Origin: Methanobrevibacter sp. | GTDB taxonomy: Archaea > Methanobacteriota > Methanobacteria > Methanobacteriales > Methanobacteriaceae | Reading direction: 5' to 3' | Assembly (NCBI GenBank): GCA_017652345.1 | Contig: JAGCBE010000342.1 | Span: 1 to 26,697, forward strand | DNA length: 26,697 nt | Part shown: in pieces, positions 9,201 through 21,908 of the stretch | How the letters are laid out: the number at the start of each line of letters is the position of its first letter | Position numbering within the stretch: the first letter of the stretch is position 1 | Position numbers and translations under genes: made by a program | Notes under the pieces: generated by a model | Seen by the model: only the letters and a program-made list of their open reading frames with translations | Database searches by the model: none | Told to the model about the DNA's origin: nothing

Positions 9201-12200
9201 AGATTAATTTCATTATATGTCTCATTTAATATTCCTGTTGGCTCTCTAATAGCATCAATAGTTCACAAGTCTTCAGCTCATAAGCTTTCCTCATGTCACA
9301 ATTGTCTAAGCCAGTATCATATATTCTGTGGATGAATTGTTATCATCTGTCAAGGATAGGATACTAACGTTCTGAATAGATAGTTACTTTGGTTTACAAA
9401 GTTAAGAGCCTTCTCAAGTCACTTCATCTTTCAAGAAGTGATTGTAAATCAACATAGCGCCTGTATTAATTTTCTATATTCTGTATCAGATAGGTTAGCA
9501 CCAAACGTAGTATTAAACCATTTAAGATTAAGTCACTCGTCAGTCTTGTCTACGAAATTACGATAACCTCATAGATACTGTTTTCATACTCATCAAATGA
9601 TAAACTCATTAACTCTTGCAGCATCTCATTGATTGGCAAATCTGAAGAACTTTAATATCTGGTTTCATTCAACTCAAGACATTAAAGAGAACAAAGACGT
9701 AATACTGTCTATATTTCACACAACCTCTCATAGATGTGCAAATGCTATATTAACCTCTCTGCTTGTAGTTCATCATGTCAATCAATCTAAGCTTCATAGT
9801 CTTCTCTCTATTTCTTTAAAGTATAGAGCTAAGTTCAGCGCCATATTGTCAATGGAATTTTTAGCCGCTCTGCTCTTATATGCCATCAATTCTTCATATG
9901 ACATATTATACAATACACGGTATCTATCTTGAACTTCTTTCCACTTATCCATAACATCAGTTATAATGTTATCTGACAATCATTTTATCCACCTTACGTT
10001 TTGTCATCATTGTGTTATGTTTCACAAGAAACCTAAAATGTTTATTTTAAAGTCTCTCATGATAGCCTCATTAATACTAGCTAATGCGTTGTCTGTTTCG
10101 GCTAACTTGTTTGTAAGCGTGTATTGTTTTGCTATCTGTCTTGCAGAAGTTCGTGTAGTGTTTATCAAATCCCTCTCTGCTTGTGAGATAACTTCCGTTC
10201 AGTTTAGGTATGCATTAAGTCATTCTAAGTAGTTGTTATTTGTTTTTTCTACAGTAAGTTCATTCTCTCTCTTGACGGCTCTTTGTTTACGAGGGCTCCG
10301 AGTTTTGTCTATTGTTTGTATGGCGGCTTCGTCTGCTTCCTTTACAACATCCGAACTTTCATTAAACAATATCTTACTAATACTCTCATTCTCTCATTCT
10401 AACGCCTGTCTAAATGTCTTGACAGTTCAATCAGAGCATAGTATAGACACCTCGTCCATAACATCAACCAATCTGTTACCGTCTCATAACATATTCAATG
10501 CGTCTGTAATTCATTGTCTTTGTTGGTTTAATATGTTGTCTATTTCTAATTTTACTTCTTTAGGCACATCTTTAAGGAGTGTGTATAGGTTAAACGCTCA
10601 TTGATAAGTTATGGCCGCCTCCTTCTTAAACGTTTTTAGTTCTCTTCATGACACAGTTCATCATAGTAGATTAACATTATTGTCGATGTTTTTGTTAATG
10701 ATTTTTGTTAGCCTATCGTATGTAAGCTGTCAACCTTCTCTAAATTCATCCTTTATATCAGAAAATATTCACTTTTTCACCTCTATGTCAAACGTTGTAG
10801 TATTCTCGTATTTAGATAATCATTTAGTTCACAACAATAAGTTTCATTGTAACGCCTCTGGCAACTCTCAAACCATTCTAAATGTATTGAAAAAGTCTAC
10901 TTTAGCTAACTGAGGGCAAACCTTATATATTGTCTTTGTAATTAGGTTCATTCTATTCTCAGCATTCTTTGCTAATTCGATTAGGTTCAATATGAAATAA
11001 GCCTCAGCATTAGATAACTGGTTAAGTCAAGTCCTTCACAACGTCTTTAATGCATCTAGTCAACGTATATTAGAAGGAAGGTTATTCATCTGTTTCCTTA
11101 TCTCATTTCTAATATCCACTACAACAGCCTGTCAGTTCACAACTTTCATTGTGGCTCACTGGTCTATTAATTGCTGTTGTCTTTTCTGTATCTCTTCATT
11201 TATACTATTTACGCTCTTCGATAGATTTGATGAAAGTGCGTCGGCCCTTCACAATACCCTGCTAGTAGCATCGGTAAATCTATTCATAACCCTCTCATTA
11301 TATTCTTTAATTGTCTTTAGTCAGCTCTTAGATGTAGTAACTCATAGTGCATATTTTAATCAGAACACCTCACTTCTTTCATCTGGCGTTAAGAACTGTC
11401 AATATCTAGGAGATATGTAATCCTGTTCAAACATATCAAGCGCATATCACATTCTTGTTTTTATCTCTTGAGCCTCTTTAAATGATATTTCTTTTCATCA
11501 TTCAAACGCCTTCTCAAATGCCTTATAATAATCATCGAGCATCTTTGCTAATAAGTCTCTTTCATTTCATCCTCATGAAAGCCTGGCTCAATCTTTTATA
11601 GCGGCCATAGATATTAAAGAAGAATATGTGTCTTGTTGAAATTCGTTTGGAGTTTCAATTAACCTGCTTATATAATCTGGCACGCTCTTCTCTTTTCAAA
11701 TCTTAGCTCATTCATATATGTCTCATTTGACTGAAGACTGTGCTAAATTTTCCACAACTCAATCGTAAGAAAATCTCAACTGTGTAGGCATCGCCTGGTC
11801 TAATATTCAGTTTAATGTCGACATAGTTGGGTCTAATCCATTCTTGGCAAAGAACGCTCTAACAAATGAATTGTTTGTATCTAACGTTCAGTTGGCCCAA
11901 TCAAACACCAATTCTCTAATGTTCATTAAAGGCAAACTATATCACATATCCACAAGCCTGTCTGCTAACTCAGCTCACAGATTGTCAAATATCATATCGT
12001 TTATCTTCCTTGTCATAGTCTCCAATAGTTCATCGCTCATCTCCGCATTTCAGAAGAATATCTCTTTATAAGCTTCAAAGTCTTTAGACTGTATCATGCT
12101 TCTGAATTGGTTTGTCGTTATATTGTCTGCGGTTCATCAATTAATCTTTGCTATAAGCCTTCACTTCCTTTCCAATAATTCTAATGGAGTTTGAGCTAAC

Positions 12201-14785
12201 TTATAGTTTATGTATGCATTCTTTATTTCATCTTTTATAACTCAATCGGCCTCAAGTTCTCATTTAGTTATAGTATATCCAAATCTATATGACAAATCTC
12301 AAGCTATCTGGTCTGTAGTCATAGCATTAATCTCATTAATCACATTTGATACAGTAGTTATTTCTTGTGAATATGTTCACAACACTTTTCACTCCAACAT
12401 AAATGCATCGTCTACCTTCTTTCGAAACTCAGCCTTATCTACTATCGCATCATAGCTCTTGAATGATATACCAGTCATCTCCTCTAACATAGGTATAAGG
12501 TCTTCACTATATACATCAACTCAAAGCATTTGTGCATAATATTCTTTTGCGTCTTGCTCTAATATTTTGTTACTCTCGGCAATCGCATCTAAGTCTCACT
12601 TTGCTAACCTATCCAATAAATCCTTTGTAAATTTTGTGTCAGCCATAGACGTTCAGAAAGTCTTCAATGCAATGTCTTCTAAAAAGTTATTGAACACATC
12701 GGAATACATTGTTTTAAATACAAGCTTTCAGTTTTCTCTTTTGACCTGTCACATCAACCCTCACTTAGGAGCTAAGATATTAACTCTCTCTTCTGCCTTT
12801 CTTCATTTATTGACTATGTCTAAGGCGTCACATAAAACGCTATTCATTTTCCATTGGCTATCGTTCACTAGCACAAATCATCATCTAAGCTTCTCTAATC
12901 TACTAACTAACGAATTTACCGCATCTGTAGTTATGTCTTCTATCGTGTTGTCTGGGAGATTTATCTTGTTTGCGTTTGCTAAAGTCTCCATATATTTAGC
13001 CCTATATCTTACATCGGCTTCAGCCTTCAATCATTTCCTAAAGTCGAAGAATGCTACTGGCGTTCATATTGGCACATTCTTTCAAGTCAAACTTTTTAAT
13101 ATCATTCATCTAATATCGTCTGTAGTAGCTGTCGCTTTAGCAGCTCATATCAAATCTGCTAATCTCTTTCTTCATCCTACAGTATCTCACATTAGATATT
13201 TAGCCGCAACTCATATCAAAGAGCTATCAGTCCATTGATTTAAAGCCACAGCCCTCTTAATATTTAGGTCTCACGTCATATTAACTACAAGTTCAAGCAA
13301 CTGTCTCTTAGTTACTTGCACTCAATTACCAAGTGTTAATATGTCTCCAGCCTCTAGTTTCTTTTCAAAGTCATCGCTAGTTAGGAAGCTCTTTATACTA
13401 TTCCAAAGTCATTTACCAGACTTTCATTTAATATCAACTCAAAGTTCTTTACATCGATTTACTAGCGCATTATATTTTAATACAGTAGAGAAACCAGCTC
13501 AAGCTTCAGTAAACTTCATAGTATTTATTAAATCCTCAACAAACTCTACATCAGCTTTTGATAGTATATCATCTGAGGCTAGAGCTATAAGCTGTTGTCT
13601 GTATATCCTTCTAAGGTTTCAGTCCTTAACAAGCTGTGCTGTATTCATATATGCCCTGGACATTAGTTCATCTAACGTCCTATCTTTGCTCAATATCCAG
13701 TCTTCTGTTAATGGCTCTCATATATAGTTAGTAATTCATCACTTAGTCTCTGCGGATATAGTCTTTACTAACATATCATAAAGTCTTTGTGGAACTTCTC
13801 AGTTGTCAGTTAACAATGTTCTAGCCAACATATACTGTCAATATTGTTGTACCCTAGTTGAAACGTCGTTATTAAATCCCTTTATAAACTTCCACTCGCT
13901 ATCTGCTCATATATAGTTGAATGGATTTTGTCCATTTTCTATAAGCTTCAAATCTCATTCTACCGCAGCATCGTATGTTTCTATTATCTCGTCAACTCTG
14001 TCTACTTGCTCTGCAGCAGTTTTTTTTGCATCACTTATCTTTTTCAAATACTTTTCTACATCTCATTTCGTTGGAGGTACTCAGTATTTGTCAGCAATCT
14101 TCTTAATTTCGGCCTTTCCTTCTTTTGTACTCCAATATCATTTTTTATGTACTGCGTTTAGTTTATTTAGGTCTTTATCTACATCATCAAAAACATCCTC
14201 TCATAAGTCTGCCTTTGCATCATCAAGCACCTTAACTGCGTCCTCTAGTTCCTTATTTAATTGTATAACAACCTTCTTCGCTTTTATATTTGAACCGCTA
14301 GTAACTAATGAATATTCACTTCACACATAGTTTGAAATTTTAGTCCTCATTTCTTCGACTATCCTTGTCGCTTCTTCTTGTGTAGTATTGAACACAACTC
14401 TAGCCGCCTCATCCATTCAACTTAAGTCCATTTTAGACATAAGGTCTATCAATCATAATCATTCAGCTGCAGTTCATCATTGCTCTCATATTTCCTTCAT
14501 GAGCATATCAATAGCTTCATCTCATTGTTTTGTGTTAGCTAACAACGAACCAAAAAGGACGGCCTTAAACTTTATGTCCGCACTTTCCTTCTTTAATGTA
14601 TATTCGCTCGCAAGCTTATTAGCATCACTAACCCCCTCTATTATATCTTCTTTTAGTGCATCGCTATAGAGATAAGCTACGTTACTTTCCTCTGCTAATC
14701 ACGCAAGTCTTCTGGTTAGCTCTTCGTTATTTGTGAGAGAACGTAAGGCCAACGTAACTGCAGATAATTTACAACTTTCTGCCAT
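6233..14785 (-). CDS. Giant virion-block protein (2850 aa)
   Basis: I checked every codon from ATG 14785 to TAA 6235-6233: there is no UAA or UAG, but well over a hundred UGA codons. Under the standard code only scraps remain (for example 6922-6701 and 9979-9794, both in this frame), and the longest plus-strand open stretches here are antisense shadows. The protein is mostly charged alpha-helix. Residues about 1900-2250 change character: Trp/Phe/Gly-rich amphipathic stretches (RAIGGSAIRNVGIGLMQMF, NIARQTWNWLSTS) that could contact or cross membrane. Position between terminase and portal, size and helical build resemble the very large internal (ejected) virion proteins of podoviruses; a virion RNA polymerase or a tape-measure-like protein are alternatives. 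I found no polymerase or peptidoglycan-hydrolase motif by eye. It starts 25 bases after the 1085-aa gene. Confidence 0.85.
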
Positions 14786-14810
14786 ATCTTATTGAAATAA
14801 AGATTAAAAT

Positions 14811-17800
14811 TTAACATAATACTTTTTGAAATTCATCAATCATTCTATTGAATGCTCAACTATCCACAACCTTCTTTATAGTATCGTTAGAAATTCATTT
14901 ACCATTTGCTAGCTGTTTTAATTTATCATCAAATAGGTCCATAGTTTCTCTAGCTTGTTTCTTTATAATATCTTGTCTAGCCATAGCTTCTGTATATTCA
15001 GATACGTCTAGTCATAAACGTTCTGCTCAATCAGAATTTAATATATATTTTCCATCTTCTCATAGTTCAAACAAATTTTCATTTACTCTTCAGTCTTTCA
15101 TCAAATCTTTATACTTAGTGTTTGATGCCAAGTCTGCTATGTCTTTCACTGTAAATCATTCTTGTAGTCTTTTTCTAAATCATCACTCTATATTATCTAA
15201 CGCTGTATCATATGACTTTTTTAGATACCTTGTTTGCTGTTGTCCTCATTCCTTAAATAAGATAGAAGATGTAAATCATCACACATCCACCTTACCTGGA
15301 ATACCAAATATATATTTTATAACGTCGGCTCCATTAGTTCATTGTGCGTCTAATATAGCCCTTAGTCATCTACCATAACTAGACTGCCAATCAATCTTAG
15401 ATAGGTTTCAAATCTGTTCTACTAACGTCCTCTTGGAAAAATTATTCATAGCCAGCTTTGCTTCTGGGTTTAATCTATTATACATTATCTTCAATGCGTC
15501 CTCAAATCCAGACCATCATCAAGCCTGTCATAATGTCTTTAATTGTTTAAATGTAGGACTATTAGTTCAGAAAAATCTTTCAAATCATTTCATAACCTCT
15601 GGGTCGCTTGTCATATAGTCTATCATTTTCCATCACGTACCGTCAAGAGCGTTTAATCATCTGGCCTTATTTGAAATAATCTTTAGTAACTGAGTATCCT
15701 TAAATATAGCAGGCAACGCTTCAAACAATCATGTAAATCACATTGACAACCAGAACGAAGGAGTTGAATAACTCTCAGTGTCTAGATATGTGCTTGTTAA
15801 ATCTATCAATTGGTCTCTTGTAACTCTACCTAATCCATTCTTTCACAGTTCAAGTAGCGCCCTAGCTTTTGCACTTGTGGCAGGAGACATAGATATTGCG
15901 TCAGATACCTTGTTTAAGAATTGTCTAGTTCATCATGCAGTCCTTGTATTTCATATTGCCCCCCTTGCTCCATTGTATAAATTTCATAATGTTCAAGTTG
16001 TCCTCTCTGCTTTTGCTGCAGCCTCCATCGTTTTTCTGGTAGCATTAAATCATCTAGCAGTATTCTTGGCTGCGCTTCACGTTCATCAGAAAAAAGGTTT
16101 TTCTGCGGCAATTATTCATACCGCCTCTCAAGCTATATCTAAAAAATTAAGTCAATATTCTTTAATTAGCCTAGCAAGGTCTTCGTTTCATAGTGACCAC
16201 CAATGTCATTCCTCATCAGTCTCCGCTAACGCTGCAGTAGACCAATCTGCTCTATGATAATCGGCATCCTTAGCTCATCACAGAAGCCCAACAAATCACG
16301 ATACTCACATCTGTCACAATTCTTGTGCAGTATATCAATATTGTCAAGCCCAGTATCAAACATCTGTATATGCTTGGCGGAGTTTGTTTCATTTTCATTG
16401 CCGATACAAATGGTTAATATTCTGCCCAAGTATTTGCATTGCATCCAACGCACTTTCGTTTCATAGCATATCGATACCACCAGCTCTTATAACATCATCT
16501 CTTATTGCATCATTAAAAAAATCATTAATAGCCTTTCAATCTATAGTGTCTGGTATGTCAGCTAATTCTCATTCATCGTTTATTCAAGTATTAACAGTCT
16601 CATTAGCCCGCCTAGATAACGCTCCGACATAGTCTTCCATGACGTTAACCATAGAAGGTCAAAATCATAATATAGACCTTTCTCAGTCTGTCATATCTCC
16701 AGGGTTCTTGCTCTGCACTAATCTGTAGTATGCTAATGGTCATCACATATATAACCACATCTTATTAATCCTATCATCCACAACATTCATCATCCTGTTA
16801 TATATTTCGTTCCTTTGGGTTGGGCTAATCTCTCATAGCTCAACTTTAGCATTTAATGTTTGATTAACTCAGTTCATGACGTATTTAGACTGAGCTGCTG
16901 TAGCTTCTTGCTGTGCATTATCTTCAAGTTGAACTAACAACTTGTTTTCATCATCTTCATCATCCTTTCAATATATAGATGAGCGCAGTTCGTTATTATA
17001 TTGATAAGCTTCTAGAAAATCATCGAACTGTTTGTCAGTAAGTTCGTATATTCATCATTTTTTTATCTCGGACTTAGACAAGCTATCCAACTCATCCTGT
17101 GTAAATTTATCTTTCATTCTACCAACTCGTGTACTATCCTTATCAAATATTGGATAGAACAATCAGTCAGAATAGTAATCGTTCTCATACACTTTAATAA
17201 GCTGTCTATCTTGTACTTCTTGTTTAAACTTGTTATACAACTCATTAGCCAGCTGTGCCTTTACTTGTCAATCAAGATTAGATGAGGCTATAGCGTCTAG
17301 TCAGTTATTGTATTCTTGATATAGCTCAGAAAACACTTTAGAGTTTCATTTTCACTTTTTAAAGAGCGTTGAATTAAAATCGTCAGTAAGTCATTGCCCC
17401 TCGTTTATAGCGAGCTGCATTATGTTTCAACTTTCTGGGTCATATCACACAGCAACCTTCTTTTCGTTAGATTGATATACCGCCTTATTTTGTCACCGCT
17501 CTCTAGGATAGTTGATTATGTTAGACACTAACTCTCACGCAGAACGCAAAAAAGATTTGGCACTATCTCGCCAACTCTCATTTCCAATTTTCTCTTCGTT
17601 CTGCTTTACTTGGTCTTCCGATTTTATTCACGCTCATTCTATTATTTCCCTGGCGTGAAGCAAATCAGTACCAGTAGATACTTGATTTAACGTGCTATCA
17701 TCATCCATCTTAATATCATCCTGTCCTCACAACGAGTTAATTCATAGTAAGTCTTTGTTAGGAGTTGATATGTCTGGAAGCTGTGGTCATGTAGCAGTTT

Positions 17801-18068
17801 TACTTCAAGATGCAACGTCATTCAACGTAGTGGATTTTTTAATATCTCCTTGAGGAACCGATGCTGTCTTACCAATAACTGAAGATGGAGACGAGGCTTT
17901 TCAAGTAATTATATCTCAAAGAGATTGGTTGTTTTCACTCCAGCTTTTCCCAGAAGCTAGATTAGTTACTCATCTAACAACAGACGATGCTGCATCTTTA
18001 ACCCTGCTAAGTCAATCTGTAACTTGGTCTTTAAAATACGATAAAAACCCCTGTTTCTTTTCTGCCAT
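14811..18068 (-). CDS. Large virion-block protein (1085 aa)
   Basis: Open in code 25 from ATG 18068 to TAA 14813-14811, with many UGA codons; the spans I read contain no UAA/UAG. Residues 1-110 are Ser/Gly/Lys/Thr-rich and probably disordered (KDAASSVVRGVTNLASGKS). An acidic helical stretch (KDDEDDENK) follows near residue 360. Around residues 560-610 lies a Gly/Tyr/Gln-rich hydrophobic segment (GQMGVSGFVGLLGGAKDAD). The C-terminal 250 residues are helical and charged. It is directly followed by the 2850-aa gene and both lie between terminase and portal, so the two may form one assembly, for instance an ejection or tail-hub complex. No enzymatic motif was recognised. The smaller ORFs at 15914-16111 and 16226-16480 are in another frame and are shadows. 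Confidence 0.83.
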
Positions 18069-18095
18069 AAAATTTTAATTCTGAATTAAATATTT

Positions 18096-18398
18096 CTAAT
18101 CCTCACTAAAATAGTCGTCATCAATCTGCGCCTTAATTTTCTCTTCCTGCTTTTTTAGTTCAGATTTATATTGCTCATAAATCTTCTCATCGACTACAGG
18201 GGTAATAGCAACTCATGCTGCCTTATCTAACAAGGCCTCTGCTTGAGCTTTGGTAAATCTAATTTCCTCCCATGAGTATACGAAATATCATTCATCGTCT
18301 CTACCGAGAAGACAAAGAAGTTCTCAATCTTCGTCTCTAATCATTACATAATTTTTATCCAAGGTTTTTAAAACCTCATTTTTTCTTTCTATTAACAT
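18096..18398 (-). CDS. Small acidic protein (100 aa)
   Basis: ATG at 18398, TAG at 18098-18096, three UGA glycines. It lies 46 bases after the large terminase and 27 bases before the 1085-aa gene on the same strand. AGAAGAA just before ATG is the nearest thing to a purine-rich ribosome site among the leftward genes. The N-terminal half (NYVMIRDEDGELLCLLGRD) looks beta-rich; the C-terminal third is a Lys/Glu-rich helix ending in a strongly acidic tail. Function unknown; a small chaperone or terminase accessory is possible by position only. It is absent from a standard-code ORF list because UGA splits it. Confidence 0.7.
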
Positions 18399-18444
18399 TT
18401 CTTCTATATTTAGATTATAAAAATTAAGAGTTTTGTTATAACTT

Positions 18445-20598
18445 TTAGAACAATCAACTCTTTAGATTGTCTAAAAATGTGGATGTGGTTTCCTTTGGTT
18501 TCTGAAACCTTTCAGCCCAAAGTTCCTCCATTATCTGCTGTTTACTCTTTTGATTAGTAATCATTCCAACGTCCTTCGTTGCCAGCTGGTCGTGGAACCA
18601 GCAGAAGTATAGAACAAGTAGCATACTAGCAACCTGGTCATCATGTATCTTCTTCTCTCATCTTGCCGAAGCCCCTCGTTTCTTGAAGTGAGATAGTTCC
18701 TCAACTAAACCTCACTCTCCATAACAAGCTGGGTCAATGTACAAGATGTTTGTATCGAAGAAGCTGTTCTTAATCATCTCGATACACCAAGATTTACCAA
18801 CGTTGTGTCTAGCTCAAGGCTGGTAGGTAACGTTACCTGTCCACTTGATTAACATATCACAAGGCATTCATAATAGTCATAGCTCCCTAGCTGCGGCCCA
18901 TCATCTACTTGCATCTATTATCAAGTAGGTTGGTTTCCCCGTGTTTTTATATCCTTGTATTATGTCTTTCATTTTAGCAAACCTTTGGTTGCTTTCCTTG
19001 GATAGGTTTAATGTCTCCTTAATGTAGTATTTCCCCTCTTTAGCTCAAAGGATGCATAGTCCTGGATTGTCGAAGGTGTCTGCCTCATCATATCCTAAGG
19101 CTCGGTAATCACAATCACTCGGACAAGATTGTTGTATTCAATCGACATTAAATACAGTCTGGTCTGTTGAGTATTCACCGTAATACTCGGCCAACATGTA
19201 ATCGTAACCTCTGGCATTGAGCACTCTGTTAACTTGGGCATCTTTTTGTTCTTCAGTTAAAAACTCAACATCGTCCATAGTGAAGTGTAAGGCAACCTCT
19301 GGGCGACGCTGTATAAACTCTGCTCTCATTCTTTCAAAGTCTCAATTCTTTATCTTCTTCTCGTAGTCGTTTCTGCTCTTACATAGATGTAATCAATATT
19401 TAATCCATATGTCGTGAATTAGCACATCTATAGGCTCATAATTTCTCTGGTTCTTATATGCGTTAAGCCATCCTCTATAGAAGTTTCAAGCCTGTGTGTT
19501 TGGGCCGATAGTTGAAATAAGTGTAACTAAACTATCAGCGGTTGACATAGCAGTACCTACATAATCCCAATCTAAGTAGTCAGCCTCATCTCACACAAAC
19601 TTTCTAGTTCTCCTACTACGTGTCGGGTCGTTTTGGTTGGTCGTCACATATTCAAGCTTCCTCTGTTTGTCTCAGTCTATGATGTATAGCCCTGTTCAAT
19701 CAGACAGCTTATTGCAGAAGCTTGGCAAATCTATAAGGTTGTTAAGCATCTGTTGTGAGTAGACCATATATGGCGCATTCTGTTTCTGGCTAAGTCACAT
19801 GTATAGCTGTGTCCATTCCTGCACCCTTTCGTTATTATCTGTTATGTCCTTCAACAAATACCCAGCCATATCTCAGTTGATGTATAATGACTTACCTCAT
19901 CATCTAGGTCAAATAACATAGGTAACTCATCAACTAAGCAGCCACACCATCATCTGCCAGTGCTGTAGGCAAAATCAATTGAACTGTCTTCCAGTATCCG
20001 CAAGCATAGCCTCAAAAAGCTTTGGCTTATATACACCGAAAAGGTTTGTTTGATATTTAGTTCCCTGTACTTCGTACTCTATACTAAAGTCTTCTCATAT
20101 GTCCCAATTAATGTATTCAGTCTTATTTAAGTTCTTCTTATTCTTTCCTGCGGGTATCTTGAGTGGATGTATTCTAAATATCCCCAGGATAATGTCCTTC
20201 ATCATACATAGCGCCAAGATGTTACGGGTGCTATGTAATGCGCTGTCATCTTCTATCTCTCTCCTGTAGAACACTCAGTCTTTACTAAGATGATAGTTGT
20301 TCATAAAGCGGTTCAATATAAACTCCATCCTCGTACTTATAGCTCATCTAGTAATGAACGTTAGGAACTTAGTGTCAATGTCTTGCTTAAGCAGTTTGTC
20401 AGTTCATAGAGGTATGTTAGTCGGTATCTCTAGATTTGGCGGACGCTTAATGTTGACTAGGACCATAAGCTTCCTGTGCTTCTCATATCGCTCTTCAGCC
20501 TCTGTTGGGTCTAATGTATATTTTAAGTTAACCTTCTCTCAGTTGTAGAATAGTCAACGCTCATCAGACCAATCTTTGTACAAAAATCAATAAGCCAT
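18445..20598 (-). CDS. terL: Terminase large subunit (717 aa)
   Basis: ATP-driven DNA packaging motor with nuclease. Read in code 25 from ATG 20598 to TAA 18447-18445. Walker A is GPRGGGKS at residues 230-237; three of its glycines (230, 233, 234) are UGA codons. Walker B ends in D337-E338 (RKFVGDEADYL). The C-terminal RNase H-like nuclease shows its acidic residues: D497/D504 (DYRALGYDEAD), D562 (YLIIDASRG) and D653-D654 (HDDQVASML). By hand count about 30 of roughly 55 glycines are UGA, including codon 4, so no useful product forms without UGA decoding. The preceding gene ends 9 bases upstream. Function and boundaries are secure; family membership was judged from motifs, not from a search. 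Confidence 0.95.
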
Positions 20599-20607
20599 AT
20601 ATATTTA

Positions 20608-21597
20608 TTATCAACTAAAATTTTTTGATATGGGAACGAGATAGTAATATGTCTCCCGTTCGTTTGGTTTCATTTTTATTAGATATGTATCCCATAGAGT
20701 GTATACAGGCAGGTCATCAATCTCCTTCTTGAGCCATTCAATTCTCTTCTCGTGTAGCTCATCTACTGTATCCTCAGTTAGCCAAGGTAGGTTGTTCTTC
20801 AGACTTGGACGGAGTATATTCCCCGCCTGGGTTATTATTATGTCGCCCACTAGGTAGCTAACCCTACCCATAAATAACTCAGACTGTATATACTTGCCCC
20901 TCAGCACAGCAGACGTTACGCTGTATATCTGGTTCTGAGATATGTCAGTAGCAGCAACTAAATCAACAATCTTTCATTTAGCTGTCCACATTGGCTTCTT
21001 AGTAAAGTATTGTCTTTTCGCTAGCTTAAAGTCCTCTATGTCTATTTCGCCATAGTAAGGTAACATATATTCGTATGCCCTCTGTTGCATAGCTCATAGT
21101 TTAGAGAAGAAGTTTCCAAATCATTCTCTATAGACTATCTTAACAGGCTGAGTGATGGGCTTAAATTTAGTTATCTTTTCTTTATTCAATCTGCTACATC
21201 GCCAATAGAACATATATCTTCCGCTACCGTCTCTGTCATCAGTATCAAACTTGTTTAAATAATATTTGTCTATATCCAAGTATTCTGGTGCATTCCCCCA
21301 AACTTCATCCATAACTTCCTTGAACATCTCCTCCTGCTCTATCTTTTTGTTGTTATATAGAGCCATTTGCTTAGCAATTCTCTGCTCTCTGTTCTTCTCG
21401 TATAATGTCTTATATTTCCATTTCTTAAATTCCTCTGGGCTAAGCTCTGCTTTCTTCTGTTTACACAGTGCCTTCCATTCAGCCTTCTCTTCTTCTGGTG
21501 TTTTTTCTCTCTTCTCCTCGAGTAACTTATAGTTCCTATACGTCCTCGCAGGGTTCTGTATTATCTCTCATTGGGATAGCTCTGAAAATAAAGACAT
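20608..21597 (-). CDS. Possible small terminase subunit (329 aa)
   Basis: First gene of the leftward block: ATG 21597, TAA 20610-20608, five UGA glycines (codons 10, about 160, 167, 208 and the last sense codon). Residues 10-90 are Lys/Glu-rich and probably coiled coil. Residues about 207-240 (KIVDLVAATDISQNQIYSV) resemble a helix-turn-helix. A DNA-binding-looking protein immediately before the large terminase is the usual place of the small terminase, which recognises the packaging site. At 329 aa it is longer than most small terminases, so this is a tentative call; the 107-aa protein at 5766-6089 is a rival candidate. Its leader carries promoter-like element copy 3, whose core ends about 50 bases before the ATG. 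Confidence 0.75.
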
Positions 21598-21623
21598 TGC
21601 CTACAGTTTAAAATAAATGATAA

Positions 21624-21664
21624 GAAACATCAGTTCTCTTTGTCATCAAAATTAATTTAAGCGA
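21624..21664 (-). promoter_or_regulatory. Conserved promoter-like element, copy 3
   Basis: On the minus strand: CGCTTAAATTAATTTT, GATGAC, then nine bases and CTGATGTTTC. It faces the terminase/virion block and sits the same distance from the first ATG (21597) as copy 1 does from its gene. Together with copy 2 it makes a back-to-back promoter pair. Confidence 0.65.
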
Positions 21665-21709
21665 TGCTAATATTAACAAATGGAGAATTGTTCCACTCCA
21701 TATACTTCG

Positions 21710-21752
21710 TGTGTCTTAAATTAATTTTCATAACAAAACGACCTAGTGTTTC
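21710..21752 (+). promoter_or_regulatory. Conserved promoter-like element, copy 2
   Basis: TGTGTCTTAAATTAATTTT, CATAAC, then eight bases and CCTAGTGTTTC. It points rightward toward the replication genes, although the first gene starts 460 bases downstream. An ATG at 21755 gives only eight codons, so the transcript would start with a long leader. Confidence 0.6.
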
Positions 21753-21874
21753 TTAATGAAAATACATAGAATAAATTTTTAATTTTGTCCATTTTTTGTG
21801 TGGCACAAAATTATACATCTCTTGTGTATCATATATTGATTATATATTTTGGCTTAAGAATAAAAAATATTGTG

Positions 21875-21902
21875 TTGACATTTTTGAGAAATGGTATATA
21901 AT
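21875..21902 (+). promoter_or_regulatory. Consensus sigma-70 promoter
   Basis: TTGACA (21875-21880), 16-base spacer, TATAAT (21897-21902): both hexamers perfect. A start near 21909 is expected. What follows is structured and non-coding up to the hairpin terminator at 22164. Confidence 0.8.
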
Positions 21903-21908
21903 AACTGG

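Noticed and set aside
12567..13238. Plus-strand ORF of 223 aa, one of many between 8 and 16 kb
   Set aside because: Antisense shadows of the two giant minus-strand genes, which are open over the whole span in code 25.
16226..16480. Minus-strand ORFs at 15914-16111 and 16226-16480 with plausible-looking protein
   Set aside because: They lie in a different frame from the 3.26-kb open frame of the 1085-aa gene that covers them.
18445..20598. UGA read as tryptophan (code 4) or as readthrough/selenocysteine
   Set aside because: UGA falls on obligate glycines of Walker A motifs and is far too frequent for programmed readthrough.
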